From VRUE01 sp963707965 (GTDB taxonomy: Bacteria; Actinomycetota; Thermoleophilia; Solirubrobacterales; 70-9): a stretch of 64,000 nt of DNA. Position numbers and translations under genes: made by a program. The stretch lies in NCBI GenBank assembly GCA_963707965.1, contig CAVPRR010000006.1:124001-188000 (forward strand), written 5' to 3'. Below, piece after piece: positions 34,294 to 42,113 of the stretch. The notes beneath the pieces are model-generated. The model saw nothing but the letters and a program-made list of their open reading frames with translations, had not been told where the DNA came from and made no database searches. How positions within the stretch are numbered: position 1 is the first letter of the stretch; each line of letters begins with the position of its first letter.

Positions 34294-35850
34294 ATGCGGC
34301 AGCCGAAGACGAGGTACGCGAAAAACGGCGACGTCAGCATTGCCTACCAGGTGGTGGGAGAGGGACCCCTGGACCTCGTTCTCGTGCCGGGATACATCTC
34401 CCATCTGGACCTGATGTGGTCGGTCCCCGAGGCGCCCGCCTTCCTGCGGCGGCTGGCCTCCTTCTCGCGCCTGATCCAGTTCGACAAGCGCGGGACCGGC
34501 CTGTCGGACCCGGTGCCCGGCCTGCCCACCCTGGAGGAGCGGATGGAGGACCTGCACGCGGTGCTGGACGCCGTCGGCTCCGAGCGAGCAGCCCTGTTCG
34601 GTGTTTCGGAGGGCGGCCCGATGAGCATCCTCTTTGCGGCGACCTACCCGGAGCGCACGGCAGCGATGGTTATCTATGGGTCCACTCCGAGGTTCGCGGT
34701 GTCAGACGACTTCCTTCCCGAGAAACAGGAGTTCGTCAAACGTGTTTCCCGGAGTGTTGACCTGCTCGCGAATAATTGGGGCGAGGGGCGCTCGGTGGAG
34801 GTCTTCGCGCCCAGCTTCGCGCACGACGAGGCGGTGAAACGGAGCTTCGGGTTGATGGAGCGAGCCTCGGCGAGCCCGGCGATGTTCGCCTCCCTGATGA
34901 GCGCCCTCAAAGAGATCGACGTCACCGGCATTCTCCCGGTGATCGGCGTCCCGACGCTGATCCTGCACCGCACCGGCGATCCTGTCATCCCGGTCGAGGC
35001 TGCCCGCTACATGGGCGAACATATTCCCGGCGCCCGCTACGTCGAGCTGCCCGGCGATGACCATATTCCCTGGCTGGGCGACGGCGACAGGGCGGTCGAT
35101 GAGGTGGAGCAGTTCCTGACCGGTGCCCGCCAGAGTCGCGACCCGGACCGGATCCTGGCGACGGTTCTCTTCACCGACATCGTCGCGTCGACGCGAAGGG
35201 CATCGGAGCTGGGAGATCGGCGCTGGCGCGAGCTGCTCGAGGCTCACGACGAGGGTGTTCGCCATCAGGTGGAGCTTCACGGCGGACGTGTCGTGAAGAG
35301 CCTCGGAGACGGCTACCTGGCGGCATTTGACGGCCCCGCGCGTGCGATCCGCTGCGGTCGCGCCGTGACGGACGACGCGGTCCTCTTGGGCATCGAGGTG
35401 CGGGCGGGGGTTCACACCGGCGAGTGTGAGCTGCTCGGAGAGGACGTGGGGGGGATGGCGGTCCACATCGGAGCGCGGGTGGCGGCGAAGGCGGGGCCGG
35501 GAGAGGTGCTGGTTTCGAGTGCCGTGCGAGACCTCGTCGTCGGGTCGGGTATCGAGTTCGAAGACCGCGGCACCCACACGCTGAAGGGGGTGCCGGGGAG
35601 CTGGTCGCTGCTCGCTGTTCAGGACGGGGGAGCGGCGCACCCGCCCGAGGCCCCGGTGAGAGAGGCCCCTGACCGGTTGGCTCCGAACCTCGAGACTCCG
35701 AAGCGCGGCGACAGGCTCGCCCTGCGGATCGCCCGCAGCGCCCCCTCACTCGTCCGGCTGAAGTCCGACTTCACGTTGCGCCGTGCAAGGCGCAGGAACC
35801 GGGCGGCGGCCGACGGCGGCGACGCTGCGCCACCCCGCGACACCCGTTAG
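34294..35850 (+). CDS. alpha/beta hydrolase fused to class III adenylate/guanylate cyclase domain
   Basis: Residues 1-275 form an alpha/beta hydrolase (YAKNGDVSIAYQVVGEGP, LIQFDKRGTGLSDP, nucleophile elbow FGVSEGGPMS with Ser near 108, LILHRTGDPVIP, LPGDDHIPWLGD). Residues 285-450 form a class III nucleotide cyclase: ILATVLFTDIVASTRRA with the first metal Asp, GGRVVKSLGDGYLAAFD with the second, GVHTGECELLGEDVGG, and AVHIGARVAAKAGPGEVLVS in place of NxxxR (Asn is His). The C-terminal 70 residues are basic and low in complexity. This fusion occurs in actinobacteria; it may couple a small ligand to cAMP. The start is ATG 34294, after a GGAGG-rich leader. Confidence 0.85.
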   Translation: MRQPKTRYAKNGDVSIAYQVVGEGPLDLVLVPGYISHLDLMWSVPEAPAFLRRLASFSRLIQFDKRGTGLSDPVPGLPTLEERMEDLHAVLDAVGSERAALFGVSEGGPMSILFAATYPERTAAMVIYGSTPRFAVSDDFLPEKQEFVKRVSRSVDLLANNWGEGRSVEVFAPSFAHDEAVKRSFGLMERASASPAMFASLMSALKEIDVTGILPVIGVPTLILHRTGDPVIPVEAARYMGEHIPGARYVELPGDDHIPWLGDGDRAVDEVEQFLTGARQSRDPDRILATVLFTDIVASTRRASELGDRRWRELLEAHDEGVRHQVELHGGRVVKSLGDGYLAAFDGPARAIRCGRAVTDDAVLLGIEVRAGVHTGECELLGEDVGGMAVHIGARVAAKAGPGEVLVSSAVRDLVVGSGIEFEDRGTHTLKGVPGSWSLLAVQDGGAAHPPEAPVREAPDRLAPNLETPKRGDRLALRIARSAPSLVRLKSDFTLRRARRRNRAAADGGDAAPPRDTR

Positions 35851-35962
35851 CGGCGAAGTGTCGCGCGCTGACACCAAAAGGCGCGCGAGAGCCGCGCGGA
35901 CCATCTGAGCTGCCGGGAGCTTGCCGCGTCCGCCGGGTGCCGGTATCCTTCCCTCTATCCCC

Positions 35963-36008
35963 CCAGTCGCTTCGGCGGCTGGGTGCGAGGCCCGCTTCGG
36001 CGGGCCTC
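35963..36008. terminator. tandem hairpins between convergent genes
   Basis: Two hairpins with TTCG loops follow one another: CCAGTCGC-TTCG-GCGGCTGG (35963-35982) and GAGGCCCGC-TTCG-GCGGGCCTC (35987-36008). They lie between the convergent ends of the cyclase fusion and the NYN gene, so they probably end transcription from both sides. The T-run after them is weak. Confidence 0.6.
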
Positions 36009-36023
36009 AGCGATTTAAGGCAC

Positions 36024-36653
36024 CTACCAGCCCTTCGGCTTGCGAATCTCGCCGCCGCCGGATGCGTCGTGGAGGACAGGCGCGAACTGGCTTGCTTCGA
36101 TCGGCCCCCGCCGTAGTTGCTTGAGGAACGCTGGGTGCAGGTCGAGGCTGCGCTTCTCTGGTGGGTGCGGGTTGAGGACGCCGACTCGCACGCCAAGCTC
36201 GCCCATCGTCAGCTCGATCGGCGTCTTCAGGTCGGCGTCGTTGGAGACGACGACCGCGACCTCGCAGTCGCTGCGGAAGGCATCGAGGAGCAGGTAGGAG
36301 GCAAGGTTCACGTCCGAGCCCTTCTCCTCGGTCTTGAGCACCCGGACTGTCTTCTGCCCGACCCGCCGCGGGTTCGCGAGGGGCATCTGCGTGGGCCGGG
36401 TGCGGAACTGCCCGTAGTGGATCGAAAGGCCGGGGATCGTCGCCAGCGCCCGGAGGTATGCCTGCTGCCGCTGGTGCTGCTGGAAGTGGGGCGGGCGGCG
36501 ATCGACGCGGGCGGTGAAGTAGCGGATGCGATGAATCTCGTTGCGCGGGAAGACGCGCCCGAATAGCGCGGCCAAGTCGAGCCACTTGTGGGGCGTGCCC
36601 TTCAACGCTCCGTAGTAGAGGTTGAAGGCGTCGACGTAGAAGTTCGTCCTCAT
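36024..36653 (-). CDS. NYN-domain ribonuclease-like protein
   Basis: NYN domains are PIN-like nucleases. The protein starts MRTNFYVDAFNLYYGALKG with the first Asp, has RIRYFTARVDRRP, KGSDVNLASYLLLDAF with Asp, and VVVSNDADLKTPIEL with the last Asp pair, so the four acidic residues are kept. The 209 residues include a basic C-terminal tail with EIRKPKGW. Such proteins act in RNA turnover or as stand-alone toxins; here there is no partner. It is the last gene before the IS110 element. Confidence 0.85.
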   Translation of the reverse strand: MRTNFYVDAFNLYYGALKGTPHKWLDLAALFGRVFPRNEIHRIRYFTARVDRRPPHFQQHQRQQAYLRALATIPGLSIHYGQFRTRPTQMPLANPRRVGQKTVRVLKTEEKGSDVNLASYLLLDAFRSDCEVAVVVSNDADLKTPIELTMGELGVRVGVLNPHPPEKRSLDLHPAFLKQLRRGPIEASQFAPVLHDASGGGEIRKPKGW

Positions 36654-36755
36654 GACGGGCGATTATCGAGATCGCGGCGGAGGTTCTCGATCCTGCACGT
36701 ACGTAGGCTCGTCAGGCAGGCGAACGTTCCAGGCTGCGAAGCCATGCGCAGAGAT

Positions 36756-37870
36756 GCTTCTATGAAGTCAAGGGCACCTCGACAAGACTGTTGAAGAGGC
36801 TTCTGGAGAGGTGGCGCTTGAGTGCCCGCATCGCTTCGCGCTTCGTCTTGCCTTCGCCGACCCTGCGGTCGAGGTAGGCGCGCGTCTCGGGGTGGTGGAG
36901 CGAACGCGAGAGGGCGATCATGTGGATCGCGTGGTTGATCTGGCGGTCACCGCCGCGGTTGAGGCGATGACGAACCGTCTTGCCCGATGAGGCTGGAACC
37001 GGCGCCGTCCCGTTGCAGCGCGCGAAGGCCGCCTGGCTCTTGAAGCGGCCCGGATTGCAGGCGAGGAGCCTGGCGGCCGAGATCGGCCCGACTCCCACCT
37101 CGTCGAGCAGCGCCGGGGCGAGTGAGCCGACGATCTCGGCGAGCTCTTGCTCATAGCGGGCGGCGTCGGCTGTGAGCGCCCGGGAACGGGCAGCGAGATC
37201 GCGCATCACCGCGAGCGCCGCGCGTTCGGCGACCTCCATATTCGCGCGGGAACGCATCCGTGCGAGGCGCCGCTCGAGCTGCCTTCCGCTGCCCTCACCG
37301 AGGCGCTCGCGCAGCGCGACCGGGGCGGTGACGCGCAGCGACTGCAGCTGATTGAGCAGCCTTGTGCGCTCGCTCACGCACGAGCGGTAGGCGACCAACA
37401 GCGCCGCGAGCGCAGCCCGCGACCCACCCGCTCTCGGCGTCGAGAGGCCCTCGCCGGCCAGCACCTTCTTCGCTGCCGCCAGCGCGTCGATTCGGTCGGA
37501 CTTGCCTGCACGCCTGTCGGCCCGGCGCGGGCGCTCCACCTCGGCGACCGAGCGGCCGGCGCGCAGGAGGTGTTCGCACAGACCGGCGCCATAGCTACCC
37601 GCTCCCTCGATCCCGAAGACGAGCTGTTGCCCGTCCGCCGCGAGTTCGGCGGCCCAGCGGTCGAGTTCGCGGTAGCCGGCGGCGCTGACCTCGATGACGA
37701 GCTCCCCAAACACTTGGCCGAGTTGATCGAGCGCCACGGCGAAGTGGCTGTCCTTGTGCGTGTCGACCCCGACTGCGATCATTGTTTTCCTCCTCATCCT
37801 CGTTGACCCGGGTGATGTGGAGGCCGCCGGACAGAGCTGTGTCGAGCGATGTCAGGCTTCTATGAAGTCA
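36756..37870 (-). mobile_element. IS110-family insertion sequence with 15-bp flanking direct repeats
   Basis: The identical 15-mer GCTTCTATGAAGTCA occurs at 36756-36770 and 37856-37870, bracketing the DEDD transposase. IS110 elements lack inverted repeats and recombine at short core sequences, so the repeats may be the joined target/donor cores and the element one 1100-bp period. The transposase stop falls inside the left repeat. Only about 60-75 bases are left upstream of the transposase before the right repeat, which is short for the bridge RNA that IS110 elements encode there; the element may extend further right. Confidence 0.65.
36760..37797 (-). CDS. IS110-family transposase
   Basis: The N-terminal RuvC-like DEDD domain starts MIAVGVDTHKDSHFAVALD and has FGIEGAGSYGAGL and SDRIDALAAAKKVL, providing the acidic residues. 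The C-terminal domain has the IS110 serine region: VGPISAARLLACNPGRFKSQAAFARCNGTAPVPASSG, followed by RLNRGGDRQINHAIHMIALSR. All features of an active enzyme are visible in 345 residues, and the frame is intact. The likely start is ATG 37782 (MIAVGVD), with an ATG at 37797 adding MRRKT. The product acts with an RNA guide in characterised members. Confidence 0.92.
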   Translation of the reverse strand: MRRKTMIAVGVDTHKDSHFAVALDQLGQVFGELVIEVSAAGYRELDRWAAELAADGQQLVFGIEGAGSYGAGLCEHLLRAGRSVAEVERPRRADRRAGKSDRIDALAAAKKVLAGEGLSTPRAGGSRAALAALLVAYRSCVSERTRLLNQLQSLRVTAPVALRERLGEGSGRQLERRLARMRSRANMEVAERAALAVMRDLAARSRALTADAARYEQELAEIVGSLAPALLDEVGVGPISAARLLACNPGRFKSQAAFARCNGTAPVPASSGKTVRHRLNRGGDRQINHAIHMIALSRSLHHPETRAYLDRRVGEGKTKREAMRALKRHLSRSLFNSLVEVPLTS

Positions 37871-38467
37871 CGGCGGCATCCGTGGACGGCGGCGGGAGAC
37901 AGATCTCTACGAAGGCACTAGATGGCCAGCCAAATCACGAGTCATCCCGCCGCCATCCACACCCTCGTGAGGGTCCCGGACGACACCGTCCCCAACGCCC
38001 TCTGCGCTCGCCCTACGGGCTCGTTTCGGGGGCGTTGGGCCTATCCGTCTCCAGGGACCGGACAGGCTCAGCGAACTTACACAGCCAAATCAGGCACGTC
38101 TCGCGAGCGGCCCGCCGAGGCCAGTGCCCAAATCCGCCTTGCCGTCGCCGGGCTGCGTCCGCCCGCAACCGTATCTGCTGCCCTGTCGCAGGCGATCCCG
38201 GGCCTGCCCGGTGCACGGTTGTCCTTCCCCGGCGAGGTTGGGCGCAGACGGCCGGAGATCGCGCCGACAGTGCCGCGAATCTTGGCCGCCGATCGCCGAA
38301 TCACCTCATTGGCCATTCTTTCTGCTCCGTCCCTCCCATCACCACCAAGCGGGACGGCCCTGGGGTGAATCCGAAAAGCTGAAGCTGGGCCGGGAGTCAC
38401 AGCGAGAAGTGGGTAATCCCTACCGCGAGTCGGCAAAGCCAGGTAGCAAGCTAGAATCGGCCCCCGC
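37871..38467. other. gene-free stretch between IS110 transposase and tRNA-Gly
   Basis: No convincing gene is seen in about 600 bases. A large hairpin is formed by CCCAACGCC (37991-37999) and GGCGTTGGG (38031-38039), with a smaller inner stem GCCC-TAC-GGGC. The 11-mer CAGCCAAATCA recurs near 37930 and 38090, and the second copy lies in a sequence resembling the ends of IS256-type elements. The hairpin region is where an IS110 bridge RNA on the minus strand could start if the element reaches beyond 37870. Overlapping ORFs here lack family features. Confidence 0.4.
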
Positions 38468-38541
38468 GCGGCTGTAGCTCAGCTGGCTAGAGCGTCTGCT
38501 TGCCATGCAGAAGGTCGTGGGTTCGAATCCCATCAGCCGCT
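38468..38541 (+). tRNA. tRNA-Gly(GCC)
   Basis: The acceptor stem GCGGCTG/CAGCCGC, D arm GCTC...GAGC, anticodon stem TCTGC/GCAGA with loop TTGCCAT (anticodon GCC), a 5-base variable loop AGGTC and the T arm GTGGG-TTCGAAT-CCCAT all pair. The discriminator base is T and CCA is not encoded. A degenerate 45-base copy of the 3' part (38498-38542) occurs at 46245-46289. Confidence 0.95.
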
Positions 38542-38750
38542 TCTTCGTGAATCCCCTGCACGTGGGCGGGTTGGTGTCGGCGCGGACAATCCGGAACTCG
38601 ATCAAACCATCCCCGCATATCGCCGTAATTATGGGCACTCCTGCGAATTAGTGCCTGGAATGGCCCGGATGCGCGCCGATGGTGCCCGATTCCGCCTTGC
38701 ATTGATCTCGTCGCAGCGGTAACGGGCGGACGGCGAGGTACCCTTTCCCA

Positions 38751-38984
38751 ATGGCCCAGGAGCGAATCACCGTCGACCCGAACCGCATGCGGGGGCTGCC
38801 CTGCATCCGCGACACCCGTGTCACCGTCAGCGCGGTGCTCGGCCAGCTAGCCGCTGGCGCCAGCATCGATGAGCTGCTGGCCGACTACCCCTACCTCGAA
38901 CGTGAGGATGTCCTCGCCGCGCTTGAGTACGCCGCCGCTGCTGCGCAGGAGCGCGAGCTGGCAGTAGCAGCGCCCGCGGCGTGA
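38751..38984 (+). CDS. DUF433 family antitoxin-like protein
   Basis: This 77-residue protein has the DUF433 pattern: RITVDPNRMRGLPCIRDTRVTVSAVLGQLAAG, ASIDELLADYPYLEREDVLAALEYAA. DUF433 proteins are winged-helix-like antitoxins usually paired with a DUF5615 PIN-like toxin, which is exactly the next gene, overlapping by GTGA (4 bases). They bind their own promoter in characterised homologues. It is intact, unlike the partner. Confidence 0.85.
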   Translation: MAQERITVDPNRMRGLPCIRDTRVTVSAVLGQLAAGASIDELLADYPYLEREDVLAALEYAAAAAQERELAVAAPAA

Positions 38985-39316
38985 GGCTGCTCCTCGACGC
39001 GAACCTCTCGCCCGAGGTCGCGCGGCTCCTCGAGAGCGCAGGGTACGACGCGATCCATGTCGCAGACGTTGGGCTGTTGAGCGCGGCTGATCTGGAGATC
39101 TTGCAGGCCGCCGCGAAAGAGGACCAAGTCCTGCTTACGGCCGATACGGACTTTGGCGCGCTGCTGGCGGCGCCGATTGCTGTCGATCGACTACTGCCAA
39201 ATATGCCGAGCGCCGTGGGCCGCGCGGCCTCTTCGTGGGCGAGCCAGGTGCAGGTAAGGCAGGCGAGACGAGCGGAACTTCTATCGAAGTATTTACGTAT
39301 CTACCGGAATCACTAG
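38981..39316 (+). CDS. DUF5615 PIN-like toxin, C-terminal part replaced
   Basis: The first 62 residues are DUF5615: RLLLDANLSPEVARLLESAGYDAIHVADVGLLSAAD and VLLTADTDFGALLA with the PIN acids. After GALLA the family sequence stops and unrelated residues follow (APIAVDRLLPNMPSAVG...), so the C-terminal third is lost. In another frame the downstream DNA reads LFVGEPGAGK, a P-loop-like fragment, which suggests recombination with an ATPase gene. The GTG start overlaps the DUF433 stop. The toxin is probably inactive. Confidence 0.7.
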   Translation: MRLLLDANLSPEVARLLESAGYDAIHVADVGLLSAADLEILQAAAKEDQVLLTADTDFGALLAAPIAVDRLLPNMPSAVGRAASSWASQVQVRQARRAELLSKYLRIYRNH

Positions 39317-39347
39317 AAAGCGTTAGATATCGCTAGACTCGCGCAGG

Positions 39348-39715
39348 GTGGATCCGCTCGAGAACCCATACTCGCCGGGCGCCGGCACGTTGCCGCCCGC
39401 GCTGGTGGGGCGCGAGCGTGAGGTCGAGCGGTTCTCGTATCTGCTCGGCCGTCTCTCGCGCGGACGCAGCGAGAAGAGCCTGATCATCCGCGGTCTGCGG
39501 CGGAGCTCGAGCTCCGCCGCTCCCTGGCGAGCCTGGGCGAGGGCCCCCGGCCGTTCCGCGAGGTGGCGCGGAGGATGGGGCGAGAGCCGAGAAGCCTCTC
39601 TCCGACCCGCGCGGCCCTGATCCGAAAGGGCCTGATCTACCCGGCGGAGCGCGGGCAGATCGCGTTCACCGTCCCACACTTCGGGCGCTACCTGGAGCGT
39701 GCGCGAGCGACCTGA
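39348..39715 (+). pseudogene. AAA-type ATPase gene collapsed by an internal deletion
   Basis: The first 48 or so residues (MDPLENPYSPGAGTLPPALVGREREVERF, ending SEKSLIIRGLR) are the N-terminus of an AAA family ATPase, stopping just where the Walker A GVGKT should follow. The sequence then jumps, in another frame, to the typical C-terminal winged helix (SPTRAALIRKGLIYPAERGQIAFTVPHFGRYLERA) ending at TGA 39713-39715. About 250 internal residues are missing. The gene cannot make an active ATPase. Confidence 0.75.
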
Positions 39716-39753
39716 AACGAGGCCCGATCTCGTGCGCTTCAGCGCAGGAACCG

Positions 39754-41439
39754 TCATCGGGTGGGCCTTTCGTGCGCGGAGTCGACGATCCCTGACTGTA
39801 GGTAGGCGGTTTCGCGGTAGGGAGTGCCGACCGGTGCCCCATATTCGTTTGTTGACTGCGGGCCGAAGATCATTTCGGCCTCGGCAAGGACCTGGCCGGT
39901 GTGGGGATCGAAGATGAACCTGCGGCCGAATCCGCTTTCCCTGACCCAGCTGATCGCGTCGCCGCGCCGCCCGGCGCCATCGGCCACGTTGCGCTCGAAG
40001 CCGATGCCCGGAATTTCAGCGAGGGCGTTGAAGGCGGCCGCGCGCAGGGCCGCGCTCGTGATCGGTTCGCTGAGGATTTCCAGGAGCCTTTCGACGGTCG
40101 CACCGCCCCGTGGCGAGCTGGCCGGAGAGGGATCGAGCGGCGAGCTCGCGCCGCGGCGGTGTTCGACCGCCAGCCGCAGGTCTTCAGGCTCGGTCGGAAG
40201 CCGGGAGAGTCTGGACATGTAGGTGAATTCATGGCGGCCCCGGAATGACTTGGCTGCGAACTCCTTGATCGGGCGCCCGGAGCTGTCACGGCTCACGGCA
40301 TGTTCGCTGGGGTCGAAGGCCCAGGGTGGCGGCGAGCCCGCGTCTTCCCAAAGTCTTTGGTTGGTTGCGGAGAGGAAGTTGACCCGGCCGAGGGTTTCGC
40401 GAACGTGTGTCTTCCCGTCTGGGGCCGTCCAGACCTCTTTCAGTACCGGCACCAAGGCATAGCGGGCGCTCGGATCGTTGATCGGCACGAAATACCTGGG
40501 GTGCGACTTCGAACCCTTCCCGTGCCCTTTAGGAAGCCAACCCTCCAGCTGGACCACCTTCGTCTTCGCGTAGAGGAACCGACCGGGGGTCGGCGGCGCT
40601 TCGACTGGAGTGTCGGATGCTTCGGCGGAGTTGGCGACCTGGCGCAGATCGGCGGCGATGGCGGCTTGGGGTAGAGCTTTGTCACCGCGAGGGGCGTAGC
40701 CGGGGCCGCCCGCCTCGCTGGACCCGAAGGCGCCAAAGCCGCTGGGCAGTGCAGGGACCAGCTTGCAGGGTTCAACGGGACCTTCGGCGACTCCCATCTT
40801 GGTGATGCTGCCCCCTTCGGGGTCGCCGTTGTAAGGCACGGGCGTGCCGGAGAGGACAATGCTCTGATCTGGGCGAAACGCTTCGGGGTCCAGAGTGACA
40901 TTGGCCAATTCATCAGCAGAAATTTCGCCGCGCATGCGCTTCCGGAAGCTTTCGCGCGATGCCTTGGTGTTACGGATCCCGATGGTGATCCCGCCGGGCC
41001 CCGTCATGGTTCCCCCGCCGAAGGAGCCGCCACCCGGAAGGTGAACGACCGCGGGCTTGTAGTGCGGTTCTCGGCAGACCTTTCCGGCCGGCAGCCATGT
41101 CACCTGGGCCCGGACTCCGGCGTCCTCCAGTGCCTGTTCGAGGCCTGAGGCGTCTTCGAGACGATAGACCTCGATCGTCACGCCGCCCCCCTTTTGTGGT
41201 TTGACGGCAAAGGCTTTGGAGGGGTTGTCGCCGCCCGCGCTGACGATCAGCGCGACCACGACGGCGGCGAGGGCGAGGCCGGCGCCAAGCGCCAGGCGCG
41301 GGCCGCGCCGGCGCCAGGCCGTCGCGCGTTGTGGGCCCTGCCCACCATGGCAAACCGTGTCGACGAGCGCCGCTCGCCGCGCCTTCAGGGTGGCGTCGTC
41401 GGGAAGAAGGGGTGAGAGATCTGGTTTGGAGTTGGTCAT
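39754..41439 (-). CDS. ECF-sigma-linked membrane protein (CU044_5270-like), module 1
   Basis: The 561-residue protein has a cytoplasmic N-terminus (residues 1-48), one membrane helix (RLALGAGLALAAVVVALIVS, about 49-68) and a large extracytoplasmic part. It includes RFLYAKTKVVQLEGWLPKG, ETLGRVNFLSATNQRLWEDAGSP and a C-terminal GFGRRFIFDPHTGQVLAEAEMIFGP. The same architecture recurs in the gene at 42114. Proteins of this kind (CU044_5270 type) are encoded directly after ECF sigma genes and may control them, although no anti-sigma zinc motif is visible. It overlaps the sigma gene by 4 bases. Confidence 0.72.
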   Translation of the reverse strand: MTNSKPDLSPLLPDDATLKARRAALVDTVCHGGQGPQRATAWRRRGPRLALGAGLALAAVVVALIVSAGGDNPSKAFAVKPQKGGGVTIEVYRLEDASGLEQALEDAGVRAQVTWLPAGKVCREPHYKPAVVHLPGGGSFGGGTMTGPGGITIGIRNTKASRESFRKRMRGEISADELANVTLDPEAFRPDQSIVLSGTPVPYNGDPEGGSITKMGVAEGPVEPCKLVPALPSGFGAFGSSEAGGPGYAPRGDKALPQAAIAADLRQVANSAEASDTPVEAPPTPGRFLYAKTKVVQLEGWLPKGHGKGSKSHPRYFVPINDPSARYALVPVLKEVWTAPDGKTHVRETLGRVNFLSATNQRLWEDAGSPPPWAFDPSEHAVSRDSSGRPIKEFAAKSFRGRHEFTYMSRLSRLPTEPEDLRLAVEHRRGASSPLDPSPASSPRGGATVERLLEILSEPITSAALRAAAFNALAEIPGIGFERNVADGAGRRGDAISWVRESGFGRRFIFDPHTGQVLAEAEMIFGPQSTNEYGAPVGTPYRETAYLQSGIVDSAHERPTR

Positions 41440-42020
41440 AGGGGTTCCTCCGCGGGTCTAGCTGCGGCTGCGTCAGGGAAGGCGTCTCCGAGGCGGGTGC
41501 GGGCGCGGGCGAGGCGGGAGCGCACTGTGCCGACCGGGAGGCCGAGGGCCGTGGCGATCTCGCCATAGGAGAGATCGCTCCAAGCGAGCATGGCGAGCAC
41601 CTCGCGCTCGCGTCTGGGCAGGCGCCGGATCGCCTCACCGCCGTCGCGCAGCTGGCGGATCGCGTCGACGCGGGCGATCGCCTCGGCCTCGAGATCGTTG
41701 GGGACCTGGCCGACGCTTCGCACCCGCTCAAGGGTGTCTCGGTAGCGTCGCTGGCTTCGCCACTGGCGGCGTAGGACGTTGTTGGCGATTCCCAGCAGCA
41801 GCGGCGCGGCGGAATCCGTGCTCAGGGTCAGGCGCCCCCGCTTGCGCCAGGATTCGAGAAAGACCGTCGCCGTCGCGTCCTCGGCGACCTGGAGGTCGGC
41901 GGTGCGCCACAGGCAGTAGGACTGGACCGCGCGGGCATGGCGCTCGTAGAGGTCGCCGAATGCATCAGCGTCGCCGGATCTGATGCGCTCCAAGAGCTGC
42001 AGGTCGTCTGCCATCACCAC
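41436..42020 (-). CDS. ECF-type RNA polymerase sigma factor, module 1
   Basis: A 194-residue ECF sigma factor. Region 2 has DADAFGDLYERHARAVQSYCLWRT, LQVAEDATATVFLESWRKR and LLLGIANNVLRRQWRSQRR; region 4 has RLPRREREVLAMLAWSDLSYGEIATALGLPVGTVRSRLARARTRL. It lacks regions 1 and 3. The start is ATG 42020 (MVMADD) or 42014. It is co-directional with and overlaps its membrane-protein partner, so the pair forms one transcription unit that may respond to an envelope signal. Confidence 0.88.
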   Translation of the reverse strand: MVMADDLQLLERIRSGDADAFGDLYERHARAVQSYCLWRTADLQVAEDATATVFLESWRKRGRLTLSTDSAAPLLLGIANNVLRRQWRSQRRYRDTLERVRSVGQVPNDLEAEAIARVDAIRQLRDGGEAIRRLPRREREVLAMLAWSDLSYGEIATALGLPVGTVRSRLARARTRLGDAFPDAAAARPAEEPL

Positions 42021-42113
42021 TCAATGCCCGCGGGGGGCGATTCGGTTCCCGATCTCACTCTCGTGCAACAGCTTGTCCGATCGCGCCGGGCAACCCGAGG
42101 CGGGCGCCAGGCT

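Noticed and set aside
37849..38382. Overlapping ORFs of 177 and 148 codons between the IS110 element and tRNA-Gly
   Set aside because: No family features, composition differs between overlapping frames and no plausible ribosome binding site; treated as non-coding.
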